From the NCBI GenBank assembly GCA_018336015.1, contig JAGXQZ010000013.1, positions 1 through 64,000 of the forward strand: a stretch of DNA of 64,000 nucleotides, in the 5' to 3' direction. Both the position numbers and the translations under genes were made by a program. The notes below the pieces were generated by a model that worked only from the letters and a program-made list of their open reading frames with translations, did no database searches and was not told where the DNA came from. Positions 33,701 to 43,907 of this stretch are shown one piece after another. The stretch's first letter is position 1; each line of letters starts with the position of its first letter. This stretch comes from Algoriphagus sp. (GTDB lineage Bacteria > Bacteroidota > Bacteroidia > Cytophagales > Cyclobacteriaceae).

Positions 33701-36235
33701 ATGAAGAAAAGTATACTGTCTTTGACATTTGTCTTCACCTTGGTATGGGCAGCTATGGCCCAGCTTAAGACCCCGGAGCAGTTTTTGGGCTACAAGCCCG
33801 GAGATCGGTTCACCCCGCATCACCGTATGGTGGATTATTTTGAGTATGTGGCTTCGCAAAATCCAAACATCAAACTGATCCAGTACGGTGAAACCAATGA
33901 AAAACGTCCACTGATCATGGCTATCCTTTCCAGCCCGGAAAACATGGCACGTCTGGAGCAGATCCGTACCGATAACCTCAAGCGTGCAGGTCTGATGGAA
34001 GGTGCGCCAAGCACCGAGATTCCAATCAACTGGATGTCCTTCAATGTGCACGGTAACGAATCGGTAGGCATGGAAGCAGCGATTTCCACATTTTACACAC
34101 TGGCAGATCCGAAAAATCCCAAGTCTCAGGAATGGCTCAAAAATCAGGTCATCATCCTAGATCCTTGCATCAATCCCGATGGCCGCGACCGCTATGCGAT
34201 GTGGTACAATCAGAAAATGAATACCCGTCTCCAGCCAGACCCGCAATCCATGGAGCACAACGAACCTTGGCCGGGAGGTAGAGCCAACCATTACCTTTTT
34301 GACCTTAACCGTGACTGGGCTTGGCAGGTGCAGGTAGAATCTCAGCAGCGCCTCAAGATGTACCAGCAGTGGATGCCACAGTTGCACTTGGATTTTCATG
34401 AGCAAGGCATCGATCAGCCCTTTTACATGGCCCCGGCAGCTGAGCCTCTTCATGAGCAGTTGACTCCTTTCCAGCATGAGTTTCAGGATATCTTTGGTCG
34501 CAATACGGCCAAGTATTTTGATCAGATGGGAAGATTTTATTTCACCAAGGAGCGCTTTGATCTTTTGTATCCCTCCTATGGCGATACCTATCCGATGTAC
34601 AACGGTGCCATCGGGATGACCATCGAGCAAGGTGGTAGCGGACGTGCAGGGATCGGGGTGTACAATTCAATCGGAGACACGGTGACCCTCAGCGGACGAA
34701 TTGCCGGTCACTACACCGCAGCCATGTCAGCAGCAGAAGTCACCAGCCAAAATGCCAAAAGACTGGTCACCGAGTTTGCAAACTATTTCAAGAACAACTC
34801 GACCAATCCAAAAGGCAAATACAAAAGCTTTGTCATCAAGGGAGAAAGTAATCCGGCTCAAGTAGCCAAGTTGCTTGAGCTTTTGGATAAAAATGGCATC
34901 CGCTACGGTAAGGCTGGAGCTAAAGCCGGACTGAAAGGATTTGAATACCAAAGCGGAAAGTCAGGGGTTATTTTTTCTACCTCAGACAAAGACATCGTCA
35001 TCAATGCATACCAACCCAAGTCCGTTTTGGCTCAGGTTCTTTTCGAGCCAAATCCGACGCTCAATGATTCCATCACCTATGATATCACGAGCTGGGCGAT
35101 GCCTTATGCCTATGGCTTGAAGGCCTACGCTTTGGAAACTCGACTGGATGCAGCAGGAGCCTATGAGAAGCCTGCTTTCTCTGCCAATGCAGCGAGCAGT
35201 ACTCCGGTGGCTTACTTGGCTCCTTGGCAAGGTACCCGGGATGCAGCCTTCCTTTCTGCCCTTCTCAACCAGAAAATCCGTGTTCGCTACGCAGAGTATC
35301 CTTTTGTCGTAGAAGGTAAAAGCTATCCAGCCGGCACCCTGATGATCACCAAAGGGGGCAATGAATATGTGGCGGACTTTGACAAAAAAGTAACCGAAAC
35401 GGCCAATCGCTTTGGAGTGACCTTGGCGACTACCCAAACGGGCTATGTGGACAAGGGGAAAGACTTTGGATCACCAAATATCCGAGTGATCAAAGCCCCA
35501 AAAGTGGCCTTGGTGGGTGGAAACGGCACTTCTTCGCTCAACTATGGAGAAGTATGGCATTTCTTCGAAAAAGACCTGGATTATCCTTTGACCAATCTTG
35601 ATGCTGCGTCCATGGGAAGCTATGACCTAAGCAAGTACGATGTGATCATTTTGCCTTCCGTATTTGGTGCGGCTCTCAATGGTGGTGCTCAGACTAAACT
35701 GACCGACTGGGTAAAAGCAGGCGGAAGGCTGATCGCGATCGATGCCTCCGTCAATCTATTCGCAAACAAAGAAGGATTCAAGCTGAAAACCTTTGACACC
35801 GATGAGGAGAAAAAAGCTGCCGATAAGGCCGCTCAGGAGTTGGCTAAAGAGGAAAGATTGGAACCCTACACCGAAGGCGAGCGATTGGATATCTCAGGCG
35901 GAACTGCCGGAGCGATCTATGAAATCAAAATGGATGAAACCCATCCGCTTGGCTATGGTACAGGAGGTAAATTCTACACACTAAAAAATAACTCCAACCG
36001 ATTTGCTTACCTGACTGGTGGAGTGAATGCAGGGATTATTTCAGGAAATGATGCCTACCGTACCGGCTACATCGGATACAAGATCAAATCACAGATGGGC
36101 AACTCGATGGTCATCGGTGCCGAAAACCAAGGTCGTGGACAGATCGTCTACTTTGTGGACAATCCGATTTTCAGAGGATTCTGGGAAAGCGGCAAATTGG
36201 TTTTGAGCAACGCAATCTTCCTAGTAGGACAATAA
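33701..36235 (+). CDS. Secreted M14-family zinc carboxypeptidase
   Basis: The 844-residue product has a signal peptide (LSLTFVFTLVWAAMAQ) and an M14 domain (~residues 45-340). Zinc ligands are in FNVHGNESVGMEAAI (HxxE) and MPQLHLDFHEQG (His), and a candidate catalytic Glu lies in GAIGMTIEQGGSGRAGIG. The ~500-residue C-terminal region (with GATase-like and WAKVF/DUF-type strands such as KVALVGGNGTSSLNYGEVW) resembles the Bacteroidota M14 relatives with a glutamine-amidotransferase-like fold. Periplasmic or surface protein digestion is likely. Monocistronic, with a terminator. Confidence 0.93.
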   Translation: MKKSILSLTFVFTLVWAAMAQLKTPEQFLGYKPGDRFTPHHRMVDYFEYVASQNPNIKLIQYGETNEKRPLIMAILSSPENMARLEQIRTDNLKRAGLMEGAPSTEIPINWMSFNVHGNESVGMEAAISTFYTLADPKNPKSQEWLKNQVIILDPCINPDGRDRYAMWYNQKMNTRLQPDPQSMEHNEPWPGGRANHYLFDLNRDWAWQVQVESQQRLKMYQQWMPQLHLDFHEQGIDQPFYMAPAAEPLHEQLTPFQHEFQDIFGRNTAKYFDQMGRFYFTKERFDLLYPSYGDTYPMYNGAIGMTIEQGGSGRAGIGVYNSIGDTVTLSGRIAGHYTAAMSAAEVTSQNAKRLVTEFANYFKNNSTNPKGKYKSFVIKGESNPAQVAKLLELLDKNGIRYGKAGAKAGLKGFEYQSGKSGVIFSTSDKDIVINAYQPKSVLAQVLFEPNPTLNDSITYDITSWAMPYAYGLKAYALETRLDAAGAYEKPAFSANAASSTPVAYLAPWQGTRDAAFLSALLNQKIRVRYAEYPFVVEGKSYPAGTLMITKGGNEYVADFDKKVTETANRFGVTLATTQTGYVDKGKDFGSPNIRVIKAPKVALVGGNGTSSLNYGEVWHFFEKDLDYPLTNLDAASMGSYDLSKYDVIILPSVFGAALNGGAQTKLTDWVKAGGRLIAIDASVNLFANKEGFKLKTFDTDEEKKAADKAAQELAKEERLEPYTEGERLDISGGTAGAIYEIKMDETHPLGYGTGGKFYTLKNNSNRFAYLTGGVNAGIISGNDAYRTGYIGYKIKSQMGNSMVIGAENQGRGQIVYFVDNPIFRGFWESGKLVLSNAIFLVGQ

Positions 36236-36262
36236 TACTGAGATCAAATTTTAAAGAAATAG

Positions 36263-36293
36263 AACCGGCCGCAGGAATGTGGCCGGTTTTTTT
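36263..36293 (+). terminator. Terminator after M14 peptidase gene
   Basis: AACCGGCC (36263-36270) pairs with GGCCGGTT (36281-36288) and continues into TTTTT, 27 bp after the stop. Confidence 0.88.
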
Positions 36294-36413
36294 GTACAAA
36301 AGGAAATTTGAGGGTTTTCAAAAGCATTTTTAATCCTGTGATTATTCCCTATCTTTTTCCTCAAATTTTGAAAGGGCTCAAAATCCTTGCTCAAAGCCTA
36401 TTTTGATTCACTC

Positions 36414-39400
36414 ATGAGACATATCCTACCTCTTTGGGGATTAGCTTTTTTACTTTTTGCCTGCGGCAAAAATCAGCCTGGCTCTGAGCTGCAAAGTGAT
36501 ACCGTTTTACCTCCGAAAGAGATTCTGATTTCTCAACTTCCGGATTCTTTACAACCTCAACAGGTCTATTTAAAAGACACTCCTCGGCCAAGGTCAATTA
36601 CTATTCCGAAAAGTGATGGTGGATATTATTCTTTTCAAGACCCTAATGGGGAATACTTGTCATTTCCCCTTTTGGCCCCAAGGTCTCAGGAATTGTTGAT
36701 GCTCAAAGATCCAAATGGAGAGGTAATTAAAAATGAGAACGGATTGCCTTACCTTCTCGGTGAGGGTGGTATTTCTCAATTCCGAACCTATTCTACCGAT
36801 GATGGACTTGCCCTGGATGCGATAAATTGTTCTTTACTGGACAGCAGAGGGCATCTTTGGTTTGGCACCAATGGAGGTGGGGTAAGTCGGTACGACGGAA
36901 ATTCCTTTACCAACTATACCACCTCCCAGGGCCTGACGGGAAATACTGTCCGAAGTATCTATGAGGATAGCAAGGGGGCGATTTGGTTTGGGACGATCTC
37001 AGGTGTCAGTCGGTTTGATGGATTTTCATTTACCAACTTCACGTTTGAGGATGGCTTGGCCGATGATGTGGTTTTTGGAATTACCGAAGATCAAAATGGC
37101 CACTTGTGGTTTGGAACAGGAGGTGGAGGCGTAAGCAAGTTTGATGGCAGCACATTTACCAATTACACCAAAGCAGATGGTTTGGCAGATGACGTCGTGA
37201 TTGCTGTGGCCAAAGATGACAAGGGCCATATTTATTTTGGAACCAACGGGGGTGGGTTTAGCCGTTTTGATGGCAAGTCTTTTACCAATTTTACCGAATT
37301 AGATGGCTTGGCAGGAAATCGTGTCCGAAGCTTTGGCATGGCTTCCGACGGTTCTATTTGGATCGGTACGATAGGCGGCGGAGTCAGCCGATTTGATGGA
37401 AAATTGTTCCGAAATTACTCCATCAAGGATGGCTTGGCTGATAATATTGTGAGATCCATTTTGGAGGACCATAATGGACATATTTGGTTGGGTACGGAGC
37501 GAGGAACCAGCAGATTTGACGGCAAGTTTACTACCTATACCCGTGATCAGGGCATGCCAGCCAACAGTGTCTTGACTATCGCATTGGATGATTCGGGAAA
37601 GCTGTGGTTTGGAACCGATGGAGGTGGCGTTACCCGCTTTGACGGAAGTTCATTTACCAGCTTTACAGTCAATCAAGGCCTTGGAGGCAATATTGTACTC
37701 AGCACTTTGGAAGATAAGTCTGGCAATCTTTGGTTTGGAACTGCCGGAGGCGGACTCACCAGATTTGATGGGAAGGGATTTACTACCTATTCTCTATCCC
37801 AGGGATTGGCAGGTGAGATTGTCTACTCTATCATTGAGGATAAAAATGGGAATATCTGGATAGGTACAGGAGGCGGCGGAATCAGTAAGTATGATGGCAA
37901 AACTTTTACTACCTATACCAGCAGGCAAGGACTACCTTCGGATGAGATCTTGGCGATCGCAGAAGATCAAGAAGGTATTATTTGGATAGGAACAGACGGA
38001 GGAGGGATTACTAGATTTGACGGGGAAAGTTTTGTCAACTACGGAACAGACCAAGGATTGGCAGGTCAGGTCATTCTTACCCTTTTGCCTGAAAAAGAAG
38101 GCGGTATTTGGATAGGTGCCGTTGATGGCGGAGTGAGTTATTTTGATGGGAAAAAATTTACCAACCTCACTACTGAACAAGGCTTGGTCGACAATGAGAT
38201 CATGCAATTGAAGAAAGATCAGGAGGGCAACCTTTGGATTGGAACCTTGCATGGTCTTGGGTTTTTGCCCAAAAAATCCATTTCTGAATTTTTAAAGGGC
38301 AAAGATCAACTACAGGCCTTGTCCACATTGAAGTCCTTCGGAATAGAGCAAGGATTGCCGGATAATGTGATTTTGCAAATAGTCCCAATGCGGTCCGGTA
38401 AAATGGCGGTGGGTACCAATCTTGGAATTGCATTTTTTGATCTTCTCAAAGCCGATGGAGAAGAGGAGTATAAATTGCAAAACATTGAGATTTTTAATTC
38501 GGAAACCGGCTACCCAGTCAAAGACCTCACTGATGGGCAAAACGCCATGTTTGAAGACAGTAAAGGGGTGCTTTGGGCAGGAACAGGTAGTAATAAGACA
38601 GCATTGGTCCGCTTTGATTACAATGCCTTGGTTAGAAACAATAAACTCCCAAAGGTCTTTTTGAAGCAGCTTCGGATCAATGAGGAAGTGATTTCGTGGG
38701 AAACCCTCAAAAAAGGAGAGGAATCTAGCTTGGTTGATTTTGATGAGCTAAGTACCTATGGCAAAATTCTAAGTGATGCAGATCGATCAGCTTTTCAGAA
38801 GCGCTTTAAAAATCTGGAATATGACCGCCTGAGTCCATTTTTTCCGATTCCTTTGGAGCTGGAATTACCATACCGGCATAACCACATCAACGTGGACTTT
38901 GGCACAAATGAGCTTGCAAAACCGAATCTGATCGAATACCAATACATTCTGGAGGGATATGATGAGGAGTGGAGCCCTGTCCTCAAGAAGACCAGTGCGA
39001 CGTTTGGTAATATTCAGGAAGGGGAATACACATTCAAGGTAAAGGCAAGATTTATTGGACCAAGTAGTGGCCAGGCAAGTCAATGGACTGAACCGATCAG
39101 TTATTCCTTTAGTGTGCTTCCTCCTTGGTATCGTACGTGGTGGGCATTTGCGATCTATGCAGTGGCCTTTCTCTCGCTCATCTATCCAGTACATAAATAC
39201 CAGCGAAATTTGGTGATCAAAGCCGAGCAAGAGAAAGCCAGGGAGCGGGAATTGGCGCAGGCAAAAGAGATAGAAAAGGCATACACCAAGCTGGAAGCAG
39301 CTCACGAAAATCTCAAATCCACCCAAGCACAGTTGATTCAACAGGAAAAACTCGCCTCTCTTGGCCAGTTGACCGCAGGGATTGCACACGAGATTAAAAA

Positions 39401-40109
39401 CCCTCTCAATTTTGTGAACAACTTCTCAGGATTGAGTCTCGAATTTATAGACGAAATAGAGGAAGAGCTTGATAAAATGGAATCTACAGACGCTGTAGAG
39501 AACGTCCGAGACCTCCTAACAGATATCAAAACCAACTTGACCAAAATCAAGCATCATGGCGGAAGGGCTGATGGAATTGTGAAATCCATGCTTATGCACT
39601 CCCGTGGTGGAAGTGGTGCCATGGAACCTGCCGATCTCAATGAAGTGATCAAGGAATATGTCAATCTTTCCTTTCACGGAATGCGAGCTAATAAAAATCC
39701 GATCAACGTTGACATCGCACTTGATCTTCAGGAAGACTTGCCAAAAATCCCGCTGAATTCGGAGGACTTCAGTCGCGTGATTTTGAATCTGACCAAAAAT
39801 GCCTTCGATGCCATGCGTGAAAAAATCACAAAAGCAGGGCCTGATTATAAAGCCAAACTGGAAGTCCGGACAAAAGATTTGGGAGATAAAATCCTTATTG
39901 AGGTGGAAGATAATGGGCCCGGTGTGCCTGATGAAATCAAGGACAAACTCCTCATGCCGTTTTTCACCACCAAAAAAGGTACAGAAGGCACAGGTTTAGG
40001 ATTGAGTATTACTCACGACATCATCAAAGCCCACAAAGGTGAATTGGATATTACTACGCAAGTAGGCGAGTGGACAAAATTCAGCTTGACTTTGCCTAAA
40101 ACGCAATGA
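36414..40109 (+). CDS. Lipoprotein-type propeller sensor histidine kinase
   Basis: I start at ATG 36414, which gives a lipoprotein signal (LPLWGLAFLLFACGKN, Cys19); upstream TTG 36387 is also in frame. Residues ~120-690 hold about 14 propeller repeats of ~42 residues (core IWFGTxGGGVSRFDG), i.e. two seven-bladed propellers. A Y_Y_Y-like domain follows (~830-905), then one membrane helix (WWAFAIYAVAFLSLIYPVH), a coiled coil, HisKA with phosphorylatable His992 (GIAHEIKNPLNF), and HATPase_c (NAFDAM, VEDNGPGVPD, GTEGTGLGLS). No receiver or DNA-binding domain follows, so a separate partner is expected; three receivers lie downstream. It would sense an extracytoplasmic cue and phosphorylate a receiver. 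Confidence 0.92.
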   Translation: MRHILPLWGLAFLLFACGKNQPGSELQSDTVLPPKEILISQLPDSLQPQQVYLKDTPRPRSITIPKSDGGYYSFQDPNGEYLSFPLLAPRSQELLMLKDPNGEVIKNENGLPYLLGEGGISQFRTYSTDDGLALDAINCSLLDSRGHLWFGTNGGGVSRYDGNSFTNYTTSQGLTGNTVRSIYEDSKGAIWFGTISGVSRFDGFSFTNFTFEDGLADDVVFGITEDQNGHLWFGTGGGGVSKFDGSTFTNYTKADGLADDVVIAVAKDDKGHIYFGTNGGGFSRFDGKSFTNFTELDGLAGNRVRSFGMASDGSIWIGTIGGGVSRFDGKLFRNYSIKDGLADNIVRSILEDHNGHIWLGTERGTSRFDGKFTTYTRDQGMPANSVLTIALDDSGKLWFGTDGGGVTRFDGSSFTSFTVNQGLGGNIVLSTLEDKSGNLWFGTAGGGLTRFDGKGFTTYSLSQGLAGEIVYSIIEDKNGNIWIGTGGGGISKYDGKTFTTYTSRQGLPSDEILAIAEDQEGIIWIGTDGGGITRFDGESFVNYGTDQGLAGQVILTLLPEKEGGIWIGAVDGGVSYFDGKKFTNLTTEQGLVDNEIMQLKKDQEGNLWIGTLHGLGFLPKKSISEFLKGKDQLQALSTLKSFGIEQGLPDNVILQIVPMRSGKMAVGTNLGIAFFDLLKADGEEEYKLQNIEIFNSETGYPVKDLTDGQNAMFEDSKGVLWAGTGSNKTALVRFDYNALVRNNKLPKVFLKQLRINEEVISWETLKKGEESSLVDFDELSTYGKILSDADRSAFQKRFKNLEYDRLSPFFPIPLELELPYRHNHINVDFGTNELAKPNLIEYQYILEGYDEEWSPVLKKTSATFGNIQEGEYTFKVKARFIGPSSGQASQWTEPISYSFSVLPPWYRTWWAFAIYAVAFLSLIYPVHKYQRNLVIKAEQEKARERELAQAKEIEKAYTKLEAAHENLKSTQAQLIQQEKLASLGQLTAGIAHEIKNPLNFVNNFSGLSLEFIDEIEEELDKMESTDAVENVRDLLTDIKTNLTKIKHHGGRADGIVKSMLMHSRGGSGAMEPADLNEVIKEYVNLSFHGMRANKNPINVDIALDLQEDLPKIPLNSEDFSRVILNLTKNAFDAMREKITKAGPDYKAKLEVRTKDLGDKILIEVEDNGPGVPDEIKDKLLMPFFTTKKGTEGTGLGLSITHDIIKAHKGELDITTQVGEWTKFSLTLPKTQ

Positions 40110-40246
40110 ATAGGAGACTCAAATTGAGGAAAATGAGTGCCTGCCATTCGAAGAATTTTTCAAAGTATCGGCGATTTGGTTCTTGCTTTTCTAAAGGATA
40201 GATTTTAAAATTATTCATATTTCATTTTTAACCCTGTTTATTCACT

Positions 40247-42037
40247 TTGGAACCTAATTCCCCAAGAAAGTCCCACTATCAAAGGATTTTATTTCGTCTG
40301 TTTGGCGATGCAGATCTTGAGTTTATCGACCAAATTTTATCCTCCGGTAAATCGCTAGAACTTGAAACAGGCCAGTTCCTTTTTCATCAAGGGGATACAG
40401 GCAATTCACTTTACATAGTTCTTTCGGGAAGATTTAGGGCTTTGGCCACACAAAACGACAATGTGCTCCATGCGTTGGGAGACATTGGGGAAGGCGAGCC
40501 GATAGGTGAGTTTGCTTTATTTACTTCAGCTCCCCGATCTGCATCCGTAGTTGCCATCCGTAAATCAGTCGTTCTGGAATTGACTGAGGTCGAATATCTC
40601 AAGCTGGTAAGTAAAAAGCCGGAGTTTTCTACGCTTATGGCAAGGTTTGTAATCAACCGAATGCGAAGAAACTCCCTACAACAGCATTTGGAAAGTTCTG
40701 CCAAAAATATTGCAGTCATGAACCTTCAGGCAGATCGGGATATCACTGCCTATACGAGTGCTATCCAGCTGGAATTTGAGGCCTTGAATGTTCCCATCCA
40801 GGTGTTAGATCATGATTCACATGCCTCTTGGGACACGCATGATTTGTATCGGGCACTGGAAGACCATGAGGGATTAAACTTTCTAGTATGTAGTGAAGCC
40901 GACTTGCACTGGTCACAGCAATGTGCCATCTATGCCGATTTGATTGTGATTGCCACCGATTTTTACGCAGAAAGTGAGCTGTATGAAATAGAAAAAAGAT
41001 TGGGTCTGTATTCCCAGAACATTCTGAATAAAAAGATCTTCCTGCTTCTACTTCATCCTGAAAATGCCCCAAATCCAGTCAATACCAGACGATGGTTTGA
41101 AAATAGGAAGCTCGATTTGCATATTCATTACCGATTAAATCATGGTCCGGATATCCGTAGATTTGCCCGAATACTGACCAATAAAGCCATAGGTTTAGTA
41201 TTAGGCGGTGGAGGAGCCAAAGGGTTTGCGCATTTGGGGGCTGTCTTGGCGCTTAATGAAATGGGTGTGGAAATCGACTTTTTAGGAGGTACCAGTGCAG
41301 GAGCACTTTATGGTATTACTACATCTTATTGTGACTTTGATCCGGAGAAGATTAGATTTTATGCCAATGATTCAGCATCAAATAAGCTGACCCGCAATGA
41401 TTTCACCTTTCCCATCCTGTCGATTATGTCCGGGAAAAAAATGATCAACTACCTGAAGAAAATGATGGGAGAGACTCACTTGGAGGATTTTTGGGTGACT
41501 AGCTATTGCGTGTCCACCAATTTTTCAAATGCTTCTACCCGAATACATGATTCAGGAGTGGCCTGGAAGCAGATTGCCGCGAGTATAGCCATACCCGGTA
41601 TTTATCCTCCCGTGGTGATAGATCATCAACTTCATGTAGATGGAGGAGTAGTGGATAATTTGCCTATTGAAACCATGTACAATTATCCGGTTAGGCACAT
41701 TATCGCCATTTCCCTTACCCAGCTGAGGTCACAACCGGTAAAATTTGAAGAGATCCCTTCAGCCGGCACCTTGCTGATGGATTCTCTTCTCGGGAGAAAA
41801 AAATACCGACTACCTGGCATCACCTCAATTTTGGTCAACTCGCTGACGCTAAATAGCCGACAAAAGCAAGAAATGTCCAAATCCGGGGTAGCTGTCTATT
41901 TGGAAATGGAGCTCAAAGGGATTGGGATGCTAGATGACTCCAGGTGGAAAGAGATCGTACAGAAAGGCCACGATCAGATGAAATCAGCTCTGGAATCTTT
42001 GCCAGAGGAAGAGAAATTCTGGGTGAGAGAGCCCTGA
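40247..42037 (+). CDS. Cyclic-nucleotide-binding patatin-like phospholipase
   Basis: The 596-residue protein has an N-terminal cNMP-binding domain (~20-140) with the phosphate-binding cassette GEFALFTSAPRSAS (Glu88, Arg97), then a linker domain (~150-310) and a patatin lipase (~315-590). The lipase has the oxyanion loop GGGGAKG (320-326), nucleophile Ser350 in GGTSAGALYG, and Asp465 in HVDGGVVDN, all intact. Domain order is as in NTE/RssA-like phospholipases. Start is TTG at 40247: an in-frame stop lies at 40229 and no ATG precedes the domain. It lies between two kinases and near a predicted adenylate cyclase, so cAMP control of lipid hydrolysis is plausible (inference). Confidence 0.9.
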   Translation: MEPNSPRKSHYQRILFRLFGDADLEFIDQILSSGKSLELETGQFLFHQGDTGNSLYIVLSGRFRALATQNDNVLHALGDIGEGEPIGEFALFTSAPRSASVVAIRKSVVLELTEVEYLKLVSKKPEFSTLMARFVINRMRRNSLQQHLESSAKNIAVMNLQADRDITAYTSAIQLEFEALNVPIQVLDHDSHASWDTHDLYRALEDHEGLNFLVCSEADLHWSQQCAIYADLIVIATDFYAESELYEIEKRLGLYSQNILNKKIFLLLLHPENAPNPVNTRRWFENRKLDLHIHYRLNHGPDIRRFARILTNKAIGLVLGGGGAKGFAHLGAVLALNEMGVEIDFLGGTSAGALYGITTSYCDFDPEKIRFYANDSASNKLTRNDFTFPILSIMSGKKMINYLKKMMGETHLEDFWVTSYCVSTNFSNASTRIHDSGVAWKQIAASIAIPGIYPPVVIDHQLHVDGGVVDNLPIETMYNYPVRHIIAISLTQLRSQPVKFEEIPSAGTLLMDSLLGRKKYRLPGITSILVNSLTLNSRQKQEMSKSGVAVYLEMELKGIGMLDDSRWKEIVQKGHDQMKSALESLPEEEKFWVREP

Positions 42038-42153
42038 TTCAGTAAAATTCTAAGTTTAATTAATTCAGGGTATTGCTAATCTTCTGGTTTTTTTCAAATT
42101 AGGATTGAAAATAGAATCCATCCGGCCTACTTTGGAAAAACGAACTGTTTGAA

Positions 42154-43518
42154 ATGACTTTTATTAACCTCATTTCCTTATTTCTCCTTTACTACCTTAA
42201 AAAAAGTAGTGAGTCCGATGGGCTGAGAGAGGACCTAAAAAAATACCTCAACTACGGCATGTTTTTGTCGGGGTTGTTGGCAGTGTTGACTAATACGGAG
42301 CTACCTCCTGTTTACCTTTATCAGTTTTTTTCCTTTTTGCTGGTCGGGGGCATTATTTATTTCATTGTAAATACCCCAGTTTTTGACAAGCATAAAAACC
42401 TTGCAATTACTCCTTTACCGATTATAGGTATTTCTCTTTTGCGCTTTTTGGTGAAGTTATATGATGAGGACATCTATGAATCGATAGAGTCCTATATCGA
42501 TGCTGGGGGTGTTTTTGCCTTTATCTGGGCAGTCACCATGTGGTTAAACCACAGAAAACAAATCAAGGACAAGAAGCTCGAGCAGCTCATAGCAAAGGAG
42601 AAGGAGCGTCAATTTCACCTAGCCCAAGAAAAAAAGAATGAGCTGGAGCGATTGGTCAGTGAAAGGACTTTTGAAATCAACCAGCAAAAAGAGGAACTGC
42701 AAGAGGCCCTAGATAGTCTGAGATCAACTCAGGAGCAATTAATTCAGCAGGAGAAACTGGCCTCTCTGGGTCAATTGACCGCCGGGATAGCTCATGAGAT
42801 CAAAAACCCACTGAATTTTATCAATAACTTTTCGGAACTCAGTCAGGACTTTCTTGATGAAATTGAGGAAGAACTTCAGAAGTTGCCCAATTCCCCTGAG
42901 GTCGAAAATATCCAAGACTTACTGAGTGACGTGAAGTCCAACCTTGGCAAAATAAGACATCATGGCTCGAGGGCTGATGGCATAGTCAAATCCATGCTCA
43001 TGCATTCTAGAGGTGGTACAGGAACCAAAGATCCAACAGACCTGAATGCACTTATCAGGGAGTATTCCAACTTGGCTTTTCATGGCATGCGCGCCAATCC
43101 CAATCCCATTAACGTGGATGTTCAGCTTGAGCTGGACGAGTCCTTGCCAAAGGTGGATCTGAATTCTGAAGATTTCAGCAGGGTAATTCTAAACCTTGTC
43201 AAAAATGCGTTTGATGCGATGAGGGAAAAAATCGCAAAAGAAGGGAGTGATTATAAAGCCAAAGTTACCGTCCGAACAAAAGATCTCGGCGATAGGGTCT
43301 TGATCGAAGTTGAAGACAATGGTCCTGGAGTGCCGGATGATATCCGAGATAAGTTGTTGATGCCCTTTTTTACGACTAAAAAAGGAACAGAAGGTACCGG
43401 TCTTGGATTGAGTATTACCCATGATATTATTAAATCCCATGAAGGTAATCTTGAAATAAGCTCCAAAGTAGGCGATTATACCAAGTTTAGCATTGAATTA
43501 CCCAAAGTCAAATCCTGA
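42154..43518 (+). CDS. Membrane sensor histidine kinase, paralogue of propeller kinase
   Basis: The 454-residue kinase has about four membrane helices in the first ~130 residues, a long coiled coil (~135-205), HisKA with His214 (GIAHEIKNPLNF) and HATPase_c (NAFDAMREK, VEDNGPGVPD, TGLGLSITHDII). From the end of the coiled coil to the C-terminus it is near-identical in pattern to the propeller kinase at 36.4 kb, e.g. both have SMLMHSRGG and FHGMRAN. It has no periplasmic sensor domain, so it senses a membrane or cytoplasmic signal. It is followed 11 bp later by a single-domain response regulator, its likely partner. Confidence 0.92.
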   Translation: MTFINLISLFLLYYLKKSSESDGLREDLKKYLNYGMFLSGLLAVLTNTELPPVYLYQFFSFLLVGGIIYFIVNTPVFDKHKNLAITPLPIIGISLLRFLVKLYDEDIYESIESYIDAGGVFAFIWAVTMWLNHRKQIKDKKLEQLIAKEKERQFHLAQEKKNELERLVSERTFEINQQKEELQEALDSLRSTQEQLIQQEKLASLGQLTAGIAHEIKNPLNFINNFSELSQDFLDEIEEELQKLPNSPEVENIQDLLSDVKSNLGKIRHHGSRADGIVKSMLMHSRGGTGTKDPTDLNALIREYSNLAFHGMRANPNPINVDVQLELDESLPKVDLNSEDFSRVILNLVKNAFDAMREKIAKEGSDYKAKVTVRTKDLGDRVLIEVEDNGPGVPDDIRDKLLMPFFTTKKGTEGTGLGLSITHDIIKSHEGNLEISSKVGDYTKFSIELPKVKS

Positions 43519-43529
43519 ATTTTTACGAT

Positions 43530-43907
43530 ATGAAGATTTTAATAGTAGATGATGAGAGAGATGTTGAGGACCTTTTTCGTCAAAAATTAAGGAAGGAAAT
43601 TCGAAGCGGTCAGCTCGAGCTCGTGTTTGCATTTTCAGGTCAAGAAGCGTTGGAAATCCTGGGCAGTGAAAATCCTCCACAGGTGGTTTATGTCTTTTCA
43701 GACATAAATATGCCTGGGATGAGTGGCCTTGAAATGCTGGCCATAATCAAGGAAAGATTCCCGCAAATCCATGTAAGCATGGTGTCAGCATATGGTGACA
43801 GCGAAAACTATAACAAAGCCATAAAATCCGGGGCGAAAGGCTTTTTTACCAAACCGGTTGATTTTGAGTCTCTCAAAAAAGAGATTTCTAATCTTCAAGG
43901 AGGGTAA
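43530..43907 (+). CDS. Single-domain response regulator 1
   Basis: The 125-residue CheY-like receiver has the acidic pair in VDDERD (Asp7, Asp8), phospho-acceptor Asp58 in VFSDINMPG, the switch Ser/Ala in VSAYGD and Lys in FFTKPVDF. No output domain. It lies 11 bp after the sensor kinase gene and is paralogous with the next receiver. It may relay phosphate or act as an adaptor or phosphate sink. Probably in the kinase operon. Confidence 0.92.
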   Translation: MKILIVDDERDVEDLFRQKLRKEIRSGQLELVFAFSGQEALEILGSENPPQVVYVFSDINMPGMSGLEMLAIIKERFPQIHVSMVSAYGDSENYNKAIKSGAKGFFTKPVDFESLKKEISNLQGG

